The translations under genes were made by a program, and so were the position numbers. Positions 50,381 through 62,900 of a stretch of DNA of 64,000 nucleotides are shown here, piece after piece. Source of the DNA: Dipylidium caninum (taxonomy: Eukaryota > Platyhelminthes > Cestoda > Cyclophyllidea > Dipylidiidae); assembly GCA_017562135.1 (NCBI GenBank), contig QEYB01000766.1:1116001-1180000 (forward strand), given 5' to 3'. The notes under the pieces are model-generated. The model was not told the origin of the DNA. It ran no database searches and saw only the letters and a list, made by a program, of their open reading frames with translations. Each line of letters starts with the position of its first letter. Position 1 is the stretch's first letter.

Positions 50381-53300
50381 ATGCTTGTGAGGCGTCTGCT
50401 CCTTGCTCTGCTCAACGCCCGTGCCGTTCATTCAACGTTCTGCAAACGGAATTTTACAGATTATCCCAGGGTAATGACAGTTAAGGAAGGTTCCGTTCGT
50501 GTTAATTTACCCGATGGAGTTTTTTACAACCCTGTCCAGGAGTTTAACCGTGACCTCACAGTGGCCGCTATAAAGCAATATGCAAAAATGCACCTTGTCG
50601 AATTTATAAATAAAGGAATTAAGAAAGCCGGGGACGGTGCGAGGCCAGAACCGGCGACATACCGTGGATTGTCTGTACTTGAGGCCCTGTCTGCTTCTGG
50701 TCTGCGTGCCATCCGGTTTGCCAAGGAGGTCCCGCTTTTAAGCAAAGTCGTAGCAAATGACCTCGATCCAGACGCGGTAAAGATGATTGCCGAAAATGTA
50801 AAAATAAATTCCGCCGATGATACTGTTGTCCCCTCCTGCGCTGATGCTGTAAAACTAATGCATGAGTCTGTGAAGGATAAGTATGTTGTTCGTGTTTAAT
50901 TTATAATGGAAGTAGCTATTAACGTTGTTAACGATTACTTTAACTTATGTATTCAAATAAAGCTAAGGGAAAAATACTGCGAATCTGAGTTTGTCATACC
51001 TTAGGCTCTTTCGGCTCGTACATCGATATATTTTGCTCTTCTATTGACGGAATGCAAATATTTTCTTTAGAATCATTATGCGATTAAGTCGAGTCCTTTC
51101 GCATCATTGTAAATGGTCATTTTTCCAAGCCAGCATCTGGGATATTTATTTAACGGTGCGATGTTGTAAATACTTTGATCAAATAGCTTTCTTATTCAAA
51201 CTACCCTTGCTCCTTACTTCTAGGTTCAACGTAGTCGACATAGACCCTTACGGGACTGCTGTTCCATTTCTCGACGCCGGTGTCCAGTGCCTCTTCGACG
51301 GCGGGTTGCTTTGCGTCACCTGCACTGATATGGCTGTTCTTTGTGGCAGTGCTGCCGGCACAGCCTACGGCAAGTACGGGGGTACAGCTATCAAATTGGC
51401 AGCTCAACACGAACAGGTTCGATATGATGTCTACTGTCAGTTTTTAAGTGGCGTATTTATGCTCCCTCTTTTGTACTTCAAAAACTACTTTTGAGTAATG
51501 TTTGCTGCGTCAATCTTGGTTGAAAAATTCTCTTAAGCATTCACTTTTGTCCCTTATTTGTGTTTCAGTCACATCGCTTTTGCGTTAATTTTTGCGTTGT
51601 TTACTAAAGGCTAAAGATTTGTCTCCAATGTCATTTGACAGGCTCATTAATTACCGGAAATGGGGTGCACGTTAGCACATGCCACGGATCTTAATGCGAA
51701 ATATTTCCTCTTCCCGAGCGCACTCTAGTTGATTGGTGTTGTAAGGTGATTATCTTTGCGACTTCTCTATTTGTCTGGATATTTAATTCTACATCCGTCG
51801 TCGGAATCTCTACTTGTTTTTATTACTTTGGGTATCTACTTCGTTGAGTAAAAGTAGGAGAGGAAAAATGGATTTACATGCGCTAGCGCGAAAAATTTCT
51901 TGATAAACGGTACATTAGGCAACTTTTTTGAAAAAAACGCTAATTTGTCCCCAGGTTTTAAGCATTAAACACAATTTAACCGCTAAAGTGTTTTTTTTTC
52001 AAACTGAAGAGTGAATATCAATTTGGAAAAGAATATTTCGAGATAGAAAGAAGATCTGCAAGATTAGTAGCGTAGACAACTTCAAGAGGGTAAATTAGCC
52101 GTTTGCTACCCAATGCGTCTGTTCGATATAACTTGAAAAGGAGTTTTTCTCAGTGCCATTCTGTTTTCCCAGGGTTTACGACTGCTGTTGCATGCAATAC
52201 AACAGGCTGCGAGTAGACATGACAAGGTGATTGAGCCTCTCCTTTCCCTCTCCGTCGACTTTTATGCCCGCGTATTCGTGAGGATTCGAACGAGCGCCTC
52301 AGGGGTCAAGCGGGTCGCCTCTCGAATGGCTGTCGTCTACTCCTGCACTGGTTGTCAGGTGCACATTTGTCGGTTTGATTTTTTCTGTGCTTATATTCCG
52401 GTTAAAGAGTCTCATTCGCTTAATTATGCGAGAATGGTACGCTAATTGGTGATTCTTTGGAAGTGTCATGCTTTGCTACTTGATTAGCCATCTCGGTGTA
52501 AGCGTTTTGCCAGTGCTCACAGAACGAAAACCACTAGTGTTAGGGCGGTCTAACTGGGGGTTATTTTGGTCGATTTAGCTTGCTGCCTCCGAATTTCACC
52601 CGAGCAGCCGGAAGTGCCGGAGGTTTATCCCAATGCCCACCCCTCGCACTGTAGAGGCGTATTTTCAACGGGGACATTAGCAACTTATCCTGTGGGTTGC
52701 GTTTAAACGCCATTTCGAGAACTTTATCAGGATAAAATCGCATTGCTCGTATAACCCCTAAATAAGGTTTTGAAGACTAAATGTCTCCTGTTAAAACCAC
52801 TATTTAAAGACGTGGTTACCATACTTAGGGTTACTGCTCAACTTGACAAAATTGCGTTAAGATTCTCGTGTTTGTTAAGAGGTAAATAGGTTACGGGTTG
52901 CTTGTAGAATTTTTGGGATGTAGTTTCAGCAGGACATCCGCCCAATTGGCCTGATCCTGCCTCCGTCCTGTTCCCGGAGTCCATCAGCCAAGGAAGTGGA
53001 TGTTAATATCAATTTCGTTTCCGCTCCAGGTATTTCTTGTGCCTCCGTGGCTTCACCTACTTTGGTCTAGTGTGGATGCGCAACTGCCAAGCGGTTCACC
53101 TAGAGTCTGAATTTCACTAATGTCTCAACACACTCGAGACTTGAAGGTGTCAGTCACTGTTGTCATTTCACTTTTGCCGGATATGCTCTACACTGTCTCG
53201 GGATGGATAAATGTACGGCGGGCACGCCGGATGTTGACTAAAGAGACACTTGACAATTAAATCACGTGTTCCTGTTTTTGTAAGTAGTAGTGAAATACCT

Positions 53301-54191
53301 GTCGGTGTGTCTCCTCAACCACTTCTTTCGCGTGAATGCTTTACACCTTACTTTATTTGCCTTGCCATTTCGATTGACTCACCCTTTTTCGGCCCTTAGG
53401 GGACTTGGTCCAGTGTACTTTTCGGTGCCCTTGGAACTCGGTGCCAAGTGGTGGTCATTAATGAGTTTGTAGAGCTTGTAGCGCACACTTGGCACGATGT
53501 GTGTGAATTCTTCATGTAAAGGACAGCTTGCGCTGAGGCCCGCGGGAAGTTGGAACTCCGACACAAAGTACTTCGAGCGTTCAAAACCCCTCGCATATAA
53601 TAACGTCTTTCGTCGAGTCGCTCCTATTTTTCCGTGGTTCTTGAGCGAATGAAGATGGTTTTTTCAGGGTGGGAACCAACGGAAAATTGCTATTCCTTCA
53701 CCGCAGTGCTTAGCCTTTTTTATTCGTCCTAACAAAAACTTCATCTGCCGTTGACGCTCTTTGTGTTATGCCTTCCTCTGTTACACTTCCCTCCATTTGT
53801 TGTCCTCATTCCTCCTGGCCACGTCGCAGAGCACGCGTCCGGAATAGGCGTGCCCCGTGCCTGTGCCTGTGAGGCAGACAAAAGAGGTGAAGAGAAGAGA
53901 AGAGATGTTTGCATCCCATTTGCTAGCGATTGTAATTGCATTGGTTGATTTTCACTTTTGCCCCCTTCTAGTCCTTCTACCTGCAGCGACTGGGCGACGT
54001 GGAGAGGAGTAAGGGCCTCTTCGCACCCGCCCACGGCCCCCCGGTGGATGGCCCGAGATGCCCGCAGTGCGGCAGTTCCTTCGCTCTCGCCGGGCCTCTT
54101 TGGGCGGATGAGCTGCATAATCGCGATTTCCTCCATGGTCTCATCAGCTCCCTCAAATCCCTCGCTGCCTCATCATCGTCAGAGTCTCCGG
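50381..54191 (+). CDS. tRNA (guanine26-N2)-dimethyltransferase, TRMT1 family (3' part missing)
   Basis: Exons 50381-50880, 51224-51416, 52173-52358 and 53972-54191 join in phase. The enzyme dimethylates G26 of tRNAs using S-adenosylmethionine. Seen in order: FYNPVQEFNRDL, the SAM-binding motif VLEALSASGLRAIR, VVANDLDPDAVKMI, catalytic DIDPYG, CVTCTDMAVLCG, then PLLSLSVDFYARVFVR. A zinc-type CTGC...CPQC pair follows, and PLWADELHNRDF. The reading ends at a phase-1 donor (CCGG/GTGAGG). The C-terminal third of the family, including the usual LPLYY and KTDAP segments, was not found downstream in the window. The ATG at 50381 gives MLVRRLLLALLNARAVHSTF, which looks like a mitochondrial presequence; animal TRMT1 is known to act in both nucleus and mitochondria. 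A second ATG at 50473 could start a shorter form. Confidence 0.9.
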
Positions 54192-56868
54192 GTGAGGTGT
54201 CGTCCTTCCTCTCTCTCTCTCTTTCCCTTTCCCTTTTCCTCTCTACTCAGCCCACAACCCACGCTTCCTCCCATGGGTGACTACAGTGCTTTGAAGATCG
54301 CACTTCCATCAGACAAGGCGCGCCAATCAGTGCCAACTTCGGCACTGGTGCTTCTGCGCTTCGTTAGGATTTGTTTTCCCTTCCCCCTGTCGCCTGAACT
54401 AAGGCTAAAAGTGGTTGACCATACCTCGAAGATGACGTCTTTTTGACCGCGCGATTGTCCCACGAGACTTTCTTGCTTTTCCTTTTGTGCTCTCGTATTT
54501 GCGTGCCAGGGCGAACAGCTTTTTCTTTTTCTTTTTTTTTCGAATAGAAGCTACATCATTCTCCCCTTTTAACATCAGGGTTCAGGCTGGAAGTGCCGCT
54601 CGTGTCTCGTATTTGTCTGCGACAACTCACGTGCTTTAGCCGTTTCCACTCGGATTGTGGGCGAAGAGTTGGTGTCTTCTGTTGTTGCGCCTCGTTTACC
54701 TTTGCAACTGGCCATGGGATGTGGGCGTACTTTCGATGTTTGATGGACAGACAAACATGCGTGTTAAAAGCTGCAAATGTTTACGTGTTTCCGTTGCAGA
54801 CGTCCCCTTAAGTACACCGGACTACAGTGGCGGGGCTGCTCCGCTTCCTCTCCCCAGTTATTTTTTCGTGTTCTAACGGAGTGATGCCACTTCGTTCCCT
54901 GACAAATGTTGTTTTCTTTCGACTTGCGCCGGCGATGTCACTTTCGACCGTTTCCGTCAGTGTCTGTATTTTTTTGTCCTCTACAACGTACACTTTTTTA
55001 CCCGTTTTAGACGACTAAGGCCTTCTGTTGTTGAGCTGTTTACTTGCCGGGAAGTGGCACCAATGCTCAATGTTGAGGTTGCCTAGTTCCTCTGCGAATT
55101 CACCTAACTCGGCTATCTGTTAGTTCTGAAAGCCCCTTCGGGTTGGAAAAGTGTGTGAGTCAGTGGCGGGGGAATTCGTCTCACCAAGTGAATGTTGCCT
55201 CACCTCCAAGACGAGCTTCTCCGGAGACGCGATGCGCGTCCACAATCCCCTCTTCTAGTATTCTGACTCCAAAGTGCAGTGATTGTGCGGCTTTTGTAGA
55301 TCTACCTGACGTTCATCATGACGTTATTTTGACAAGATTCTCTCCGCGTTTCATCCTTTTTTATTTCATTATGCCCAGCATTCTAGTCACCTTCCAAGAC
55401 TGGACTATTCATCTAGCCATTTTTACGCGTATTTTTGGCAGGCCAAGTCCTGCTCTACCCAGCCAAGAAAAGCAGTTAGCTGTTTTTCTCCCTGCTTGCG
55501 GTGGAGATGCGGTTGGGGGGGTCTCCGAGCTGCCAGACCAGGACTGGTAGCATGTGCTTCCACGGAGACAGCGACAGATGTGAGCCGGAGGCCTCCTCGA
55601 GTGTCCTCCCCCCTCCCCCCTCACCTTCATGCTCCCCACACTGCTAATTTCGCTGAGGAGGCAAACCAGGGAGGGCGGACTCGCTGCTTCTATCTGACCC
55701 ACCCCTTTCCGTCTGCTCTCTCGTGCTGACTGGCGACTAGGCTGTTTTTCAGGCGCGGTCGTCTATCGCTCGGATGCTTCGCCCTTAGGTTCGCTCTACC
55801 AGCGTTGTGTTTGCAACACTCGCCCGATTTTATTCGATCTCCTTCTTTTTCCTCGTGTACCATCCTCATAAGGCGCCCCTCCCTCCCTCCCTCCATTCAC
55901 TCTCTTCCATGCTGGGGAGTGGGAGGTTGTGGAGGTAACTTGATGGACATTCCACTCTTCTCCAAACTAGTTACACTCTCCTGTTGATTTTTCACCAAGG
56001 GAAAATTGTCGGGTATGTTAAAAAAACCCACCTCAAAAACACCTTCCCTTTTGACTGTGTGGGAAGGCAGACGTGTAAATTGGCACTGTCTCATCGCCTT
56101 AGAGTAAGGGCGTCCCGCCTGGGAGTCGAGTCGCCCGCCCAACTGCACCGCAGTGACGGCCGATTTTTTGGCTCTCCCTCGGGCGCCTCCTGCTCCTGGG
56201 GGGAGTTGCACCGGTGCTCACTCGGCAGCAGTCTGTGGGCGAGGATGCAGTTGCAGCCTGGCGAAGGAGGGGAAATAAATGCGTGGCTTCTCCCCCCACG
56301 TGCAGCTTAGGCGTTGGGCATCGGGCCAGAAACCATAAATGCCACCTAAATGCAGCGCTTGCGCTCGCAGTTTTATCTACTCGGGGAGTTATTGCCTGGT
56401 CACTTAGCTGTAATTTGACGTCCAGCCATGTTGAAATGAAGAACAAAGGTTTGCATTGAGGCGAGAAGCGATAAAATCCACTTTGCCGAGTTAACTTCTT
56501 GGGCGAATCCCTAATGCTCTGGGACTCGCGTGATGGACTACTGATAAGTAAGGGCCGGGGATGTTCTTCGACTCCTAGGGATAATCACAACTCGGGGTAA
56601 GTTGAGTCTATTTACTGCGTAATTTGTAGGCGGTCGGAAAGGTTTGAACTTCCCCTCCCACGGTGAATTCCCTTGGTCAATCCGCGTTTGCGATTTTTCC
56701 CAAAATGCGCTGTGTATGGTAAACACTTTCTCACTTAACTTTAAGCGCTGTTTTATTGTATTAATTCTGGGAAATGGAGTGGCAACCCCTTTGGGGTGGT
56801 AGGTGGCAGGCCAGACAATCAAATTGCCCGAGGGTGGTTTAAGAGCGCACCGCCCATCTTAACGCAGG

Positions 56869-56892
56869 GTGTGTGTGTGTGTGTGTGTGTGT
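56869..56892. repeat. (GT)12 microsatellite
   Basis: Uninterrupted GT dinucleotide repeat of 24 nt. Confidence 0.9.
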
Positions 56893-58178
56893 CGTCGCTC
56901 GCATTTGATGGGACGAGGGGGCTCGAGGGCCATCCATAACGCCGGCGCTCAGGCTTGCAGGCCGCTCTGCCCGACACAATGGCTGTGGACTGAAGAGACT
57001 TCGTGAGGCCCAACACCCGAGGGGAGGCAAGTGGGCAAGACGGACAGGGGGCGGGGGTGGGGGCGGGGACGAAGGCCGTTATTTCCTGTCTCTTGTGTTC
57101 ATCGCAAGAGGTGGAGGAATGCTGATGTGATGGTACGAAAGTGTACACTAATTGCGCCTTCTTTCCCCCTTGATTCTCGCCTTGGGAACGCGGTGCACTT
57201 TTAATTGCCCTAACCACGGGTGGGATCAACGGATTGGCTCCCAACTCGAGATGTGAATTACTTCCCTTTCCTGCTCACCTGACAACCCTACGAGGGTGTC
57301 GGGTCCCCTTCTCCACCCCCCCCCCGGCCTAGATTTATCGTCCTCCACCGCCAACCCATTACGCACCTTCCTCACTCATTGCTTCTTAATTTTATCATGT
57401 TGTGATGAGCTCCAAGTTTTCTTCCCTCAAAAACACCCACTTCCATTTTTGTCCGTTTCACTGCTTTCGCCTCTGACGTAGGTCTGTCCCGGGTGGGAGG
57501 TATTTCCTTCTTTTGGCCCATCAATCAACCCTCCCAGTGTGTGCTGGTGCCGACCGCATCATACACTCCGAGGATATTACAAAATCTTGTAAGATGTCAG
57601 GTAAAAATACATCCCTCTGGTCAGCGCGGTTTTAAGATGTTGACCAAGTGTTGCCCCACGCGGTCTCGACAGCAACAGCGATGGGATCGACTCGACATTT
57701 CAGGCCAGACTCAGTGGTAAGGCTGCTCGAAGTATTCCCTCCTGTCATGCTCGGAGTGGGTTTTCCACCCTCCAATCTTGCCTCGTGCCCGACAAATTGC
57801 CGACACCGTCCGCCCACACGGGAACGAACGACGATTGCTGCCTTTATGGCCACCTACACTTGCCTCCGCCACCCATTTTGCTTTTTAGCCAATAGTTTAG
57901 TGGAAAATAAGTCGGGTGGAATGGAGTGGATTCAGTCCGTCAACTACTTGCTGATTATTTCTTAGATCGAGCTAACGAAGCGCCCTTCTGGTCGTGTTGG
58001 TGCCTTATCTTCCTCTCCGTGAGGCCTGCTTGTGCCGTCCAGGGCGCAATCTAGCCGTATTTCCGGTGGCCTCAACACTCGTGCATAAGCAGAATTGTAT
58101 CCGCCTGTGATAAAATATTTCTTCCAGACATTTGCAAACCACGACCGTGTTTTTCATTCTCCCTTTCCTGGCCTGTTC

Positions 58179-58194
58179 ACACACACACACACAC
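58179..58194. repeat. (AC)8 microsatellite
   Basis: Uninterrupted AC dinucleotide repeat of 16 nt. Confidence 0.85.
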
Positions 58195-58583
58195 TCCCTT
58201 GTCCGCCTCGCCCACGGGGCGAGTGCGCAACCACGTCTCACAGAGCATTGGCTGACCGACTCGCGTCCAATTGTCGCTCCACATTACTATTCCGGTATCT
58301 GCTTCCTCTCCTCTCCCCCTCTTCCTCCCCCCCCCCTCCTTCTTAACTCTATGCTAATTTTGCGATCTGCAATACCCTCTGGATGTTGGGCCTCGGTATT
58401 AACTGCCGCATAAGCGGCGGAAAGCATTTCATACTAGTGCGGTGGAAGTTCATTGGGCGCATTCCTCTGTGCCCTCGTGTTTCCTCCGTCCGTCCGTTCG
58501 TCCGCCCACACGCGCGCACGCACCGCGGGGATATCGCCCATTTCAATGGCATTCACGGCGGCAAAAAAGCACCACGGCGGGGC

Positions 58584-58590
58584 TATAAAA
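58584..58590 (+). promoter_or_regulatory. TATA box candidate of the GPCR gene
   Basis: TATAAAA in a GC-rich setting, 26 nt before the first ATG and 71 nt before the second. If transcription starts about 30 nt downstream of it, the first ATG would have almost no 5' UTR, which favours the second ATG (58661) as start. Confidence 0.5.
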
Positions 58591-58615
58591 CCCCCTGCGC
58601 TCACCTCCTTCCCCC

Positions 58616-59929
58616 ATGTCGCCCCACACCGGCAGCAGTGCTGACAGCAGTGCCCTCAGCATGGCCTGGTTGGACCGCAGTCAAAATGGGAGCCCCTTCT
58701 ACGATTTCATTGAATGCGACGATCAGGAGGCGCCTCAACTCCTGGTGCTTGTTTTCCGCGCCTACTTCTCTCCTCTCATTTTCGTTCACGGAGTTTGCGG
58801 AAACCTCCTCGCCCTCGTCATCCTCTGTCGCCTCTACCGACGCTCACCTGGACGCTTTAATCTCTACGCTATTGCCATTACCGCCTCCTTTCTCCTTATT
58901 CTCGTTTTTGACACTCTTCTGGACGACTTTTTCGGTCGGGGACTCGGTTGGCTCACTCACTACCGCTTTAATCTGAAAATGGACCAAATATCCTCGCTCT
59001 CTTGCAAATTTATTACTTACGTGACTGACAGTAGCGGATTCATGGCCACCACCACCCTGACCATTTTCGGTCTGGACCGTGTGCGCACTGTCTTTTCACC
59101 CCTCCAGTTCCGCGGCGATCGCTACCTCCGATGCACAATCATCCTCCTCGTAATCACCTTTGTGGTCGGTTTGGTGCTATTTTCGCCCACTTTCGTCTTC
59201 TACGACATCGTGATCTCTAACGCCACGAACAGGACTTCATGCACTCTCACAAATCCTAGCCTCCCCGGAGCCACCTACACCCTTCTCATCTACGTCCTCG
59301 GGTCGTACACCCTCCCGACTCTCGTGATCATCGTCTGCAACATTCTAATTGTCTACCAGCTTGTGGACATTAAGCGAAAACACAAAAACTGCGGAATCGA
59401 TGTGTCGAGTCGACGCGACACCCGCCGCATCATCGGGCACCTGGCGATCAGCACCGCCTTCCTCCTCCTCATGATCCCCCTGGTGGTCGTCATTCTGATG
59501 CGCTACGAATCCTCCCTTCGTCCGGCGCTCTACTCTGATGCCTACCAACGGCGCCTGATCCACCTCTCGAGGTTTTTCAGCTCCCTCCTCTCTGTCTACT
59601 TCTCAACCAGCTTCTGGGTCTTCTTCCTCTTCCTGCCGAGTTTCCGCGACGCCGTCCTCGAACTGCTTCTCGCGTGTCCGCTGATAGCCAACTCTGCGTG
59701 TGGACCTTTCCTCTACCGCCACATGACCTACGGGGGTGCGCGACGCTTCCGCGCCAAGTCCATGACACCTTCGTTGATGGTCCTTTCTCCTCTCCCACAG
59801 CCCGCAGCTATCGCTGAGGCTCAGGGCTGCCACGTCCGCGCCAGCCTCCAGCCTGGTGGCTTCACTGCCCTCCTTGGCAATTCCATGCGCTCCGCCTCCA
59901 CGCCCAGTATTGTCCTTCTCAAGTCCTGA
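58616..59929 (+). CDS. Rhodopsin-type G protein-coupled receptor, orphan, single exon
   Basis: An uninterrupted frame of 437 aa (422 aa from the ATG at 58661, which suits the TATA box better). Seven hydrophobic helices are visible. TM1 has GVCGNLLALVIL, TM3 starts after LSCKF and ends GLDRVR in place of DRY, TM4 has FVVGLVLF, TM5 has SYTLPTLVIIVCN, TM6 has AFLLLMIPLVVV. TM7 reads VYFSTSFWVFFLFLPSFRD and has no NPxxY. Extracellular loop 2 carries Cys in RTSCTL to pair with the TM3 Cys, and two sequons (NAT, NRT). The basic loop RRDTRRIIGHL precedes TM6. This plan resembles invertebrate peptide (FMRFamide-like) receptors and the flatworm-specific orphan rhodopsin families; the ligand cannot be inferred. 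It lies on the same strand as, and beyond, the open end of the TRMT1 gene. Confidence 0.88.
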   Translation: MSPHTGSSADSSALSMAWLDRSQNGSPFYDFIECDDQEAPQLLVLVFRAYFSPLIFVHGVCGNLLALVILCRLYRRSPGRFNLYAIAITASFLLILVFDTLLDDFFGRGLGWLTHYRFNLKMDQISSLSCKFITYVTDSSGFMATTTLTIFGLDRVRTVFSPLQFRGDRYLRCTIILLVITFVVGLVLFSPTFVFYDIVISNATNRTSCTLTNPSLPGATYTLLIYVLGSYTLPTLVIIVCNILIVYQLVDIKRKHKNCGIDVSSRRDTRRIIGHLAISTAFLLLMIPLVVVILMRYESSLRPALYSDAYQRRLIHLSRFFSSLLSVYFSTSFWVFFLFLPSFRDAVLELLLACPLIANSACGPFLYRHMTYGGARRFRAKSMTPSLMVLSPLPQPAAIAEAQGCHVRASLQPGGFTALLGNSMRSASTPSIVLLKS

Positions 59930-62900
59930 CACCCGCCCCCACCTCTCGCCCCTCCCCCCCGTCCTCCTAGAGCACTCTGAGTTATGCCTCTTTTGAGTTA
60001 GTACGATATTTTTATACGCCTGGCAGGGTGCCTTTTATGAAATAAGATTCCACTAAGTCTATCTTACTCGCCGTCCTTGTTTCCCCGGGTTGCATATTCC
60101 CGCCTGTGAGTGTGTGTGTGTTCACTAATGTTTCCGGGGGGGAACAGGCAGCACATGAGTCGCCCTAGTTGTCGCGCTTCTCTTTTTTTTTTTCATTGCG
60201 GTCGTGTGGTGGAATATCCTGGGTGTGCGTTCTGCTCCCTGACTCAATCGTGGCCCTTGCGGGAATGTTTTGGGTGCTCAGATTTCTAGATTTTCTTTAC
60301 TTTCGCCAAATTTTCGGTTTCACTTGCACTTGTCTGTTACCTGCAAGATTGCTCTTTGAATAATTTTTGTCGTTTTTAATAGATCATCATATGAAAATAA
60401 AGTAAGGACTCCCTACTCTGAGTAAACCGCGATTTTTCTACACAATTTCCGCTAGTTTTTTTCTCATTGTGCATCATGCACCTCAGGTCGCCTTCCTTGC
60501 TTTATCATTTTGGCATTTTCTGGCCGAACTGGGGAGGAAGACACAACTGACCGTCCGCTTTTCTGCACCACTCTTTGCTATTACTTGCTACTATGAGACG
60601 AATTGGGTTTTCTATAGTAGCCACACTAAAAGGTTCCTTTTCCCTATTTAGGCCTTCAAGCAGTAAAATGTGAGGCCATCGCTCCTCCACTTCGCTAGGC
60701 GTGTAGGCCCGTTTGTCTTTTGCTGCATTCAGACATCTTTTTCCCTCATGTCTCCTCGTTCCGCCAATTTTGAATTTCTCCCTCTTAGCTGATTATTGTG
60801 TGTGTTGTGATGTGTTTATGTGTGACTGTAATAGAACATTGAGCGTAGCTAATAAGACAAGGCGACATGTCTTGACTGTTGGGGTTATCCAGTTGGTGTG
60901 TGCCATCTCAGAGGGATGGCGTAATTACGCACCGCAATAGGTGTGGTGCTCGGGTAGTGTCGCGCTGGACATTTGTCAAGTCAGACTTCATTAATTCGCC
61001 GTCAAGAGGTGAAAGCTTTTCCGCCTCGGACTCATGAGTGGTTCTCTTGTTCTTCTATTAGCGGTGGTATTGGAGGGGGTGAGTTGGTATATGATTGTAT
61101 TGCTTACTCCGATTGGCCTCAAGACGAATTCCACCATCGTAATGTATGAATTGGCTTGTAGCTGGGTCCGAGATTATCGACTATTCTCTTAATAGTGGGA
61201 CGTGGATAGTGAGATCAGTGCGCCGTGGATGAGTAGTGTTGTTTTCATTTATCCTGTGCGTGTATGGATCGGGTATAGCGCTGGCGGTTTGGAATAAGCG
61301 AATGGGCTTGACAGTCACCGTCTGTCGACGATCGTCGACTCGTCGCCTCTTTTTATATTTACGTGCGTGGAAATTGTCGTTTGTTTCTGGTCTCACGTAC
61401 TTTCCTCGCCTTCTCATCAAAATTTCCTTCGTTCCCGTTCCGAGTCCCCGTTTAAGACGCGGTCGTTTATATTGTGGCACTACTGGGATTCCGACTAGGA
61501 GACTGGGTCAGCTGCGATATACGATGACTAGGATCTATACTGTGTTGTGGATGAACATCCCCCAATCGCAGATTGAGTCGGAAGGCGGAATATAGAATGT
61601 AGAATAGTATCCTGTACAGTTTTACTCTGCTGCTGCTTTAGTGTGTGTTATGACGCTTCTAGAGATTAGTGTCAGCTTAGACCTCTAGAGTGGCGAGCGA
61701 CAAGTTCGTTTGTAGGTGATGAGTTGTGTTGTGAATACCGCCGAGGTTTTTCTGGTTATGCTCGTTTTCGCCGGTGACTGGGGAAGGGGTGGCGAAGGGC
61801 GTGGGGTGGGGTTCGCTAGTAGTTCCCCCGTAGACTTTCAGACATGCCGTCAGTTGTCGGTGGTGTGGCGACGCTGGTTATTCAGTCTTGTCATAAGAGG
61901 ATGAGACCGTCGTGATAATGCGGATGAGTGAAGGCGATGTGGTAGGATATAGTCTGAATTCTGACCAGTCCGTAGAGCTGCCGAGTGAAGTGAGATGTGT
62001 TGTGTTGAATTCTTCAGCTCTGGGAAGGTGGGTTGTGCGACCCACCTATACCTATTGGTGGTCGTCAACTCGCCTATCTATCAAGCTTATTGATAAAAGG
62101 TCGTGAACTGACCTTTTCTGCTGGATGGATTCTAGATCAACGACAGCTCACTCTGGCTCTATTGTTACCGCTATAAGGCGGTAGCTACGCAGGCTTCCTG
62201 AGATGTTTGAAGTCTGTGCGGGTGACACTACGGTGACTAACTTGCTCACAGCTGCCCTATTCTTTTCATGCTCTGTAATGACTTACGGCATCTAATTGTC
62301 ATCTTCGAACTCCATACTCTTTAGAGTTTGAAGAGTACGAGGTTTTGGTTAAAATCTAGTACTATTATATTGACGCGCGATGTTGATGGTATATGATGGT
62401 GTCCTGGTGTGTGTAATATTGAATAGACCACACGCTTTTTACCCGTTGCATCTGGAAACGGGCCATGGTATTCGTAATCGCATATGGGCTCGGTGCGGCA
62501 CGGACCAGGCGGGTTGTATTAACCCACTCCGGATCCCCTGGAAGTAGTATCGACTAGAGCTTCCACGCGTGCCATGTATGACAGCGAGGCACAGAAAGGA
62601 AGCGAAGTAGGCACTGAGCTGGTTGAGGACCACCAATACTTCGTTCCTCCACCAGCTTGTACTGCACTAATCACTCCCTACCTCTCCTTGTTTCCTCACA
62701 CTGGCAGTGACCGATTAGTGTTAAACAGCGGTTTGGGCATAGACAGTGCTTTCTAAGTGCCGGTTCCGTATAAGTTCCGTAACCTCCCGGCCCTCCCGTG
62801 GTTTGTTTCAATGGTAGGACATCAAAGGTTCCGCGCATTTACGATGAACGATCAAGAGCTAGTCTTCGAACTAACTGACTCCCAGGCCTTCGCTGACCTA

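Larger units (their letters stand above)
54192..58583. other. No supported exon; TRMT1 intron or intergenic
   Basis: Begins at the open donor of the TRMT1 gene. I looked for the remaining methyltransferase exons on the plus strand and found none. It contains pyrimidine-rich runs, a (GT)12 repeat and an (AC)8 repeat. No other domain was recognised. Confidence 0.4.

Noticed and set aside
55143..55550. 135-codon plus-strand frame downstream of the TRMT1 donor
   Set aside because: No similarity to the missing TRMT1 C-terminal region and no matching acceptor phase.
62430..62640. Minus-strand frames suspected to be a retrotransposon polyprotein remnant
   Set aside because: No protease, reverse transcriptase or integrase motif could be read, and frames are broken; evidence too thin.
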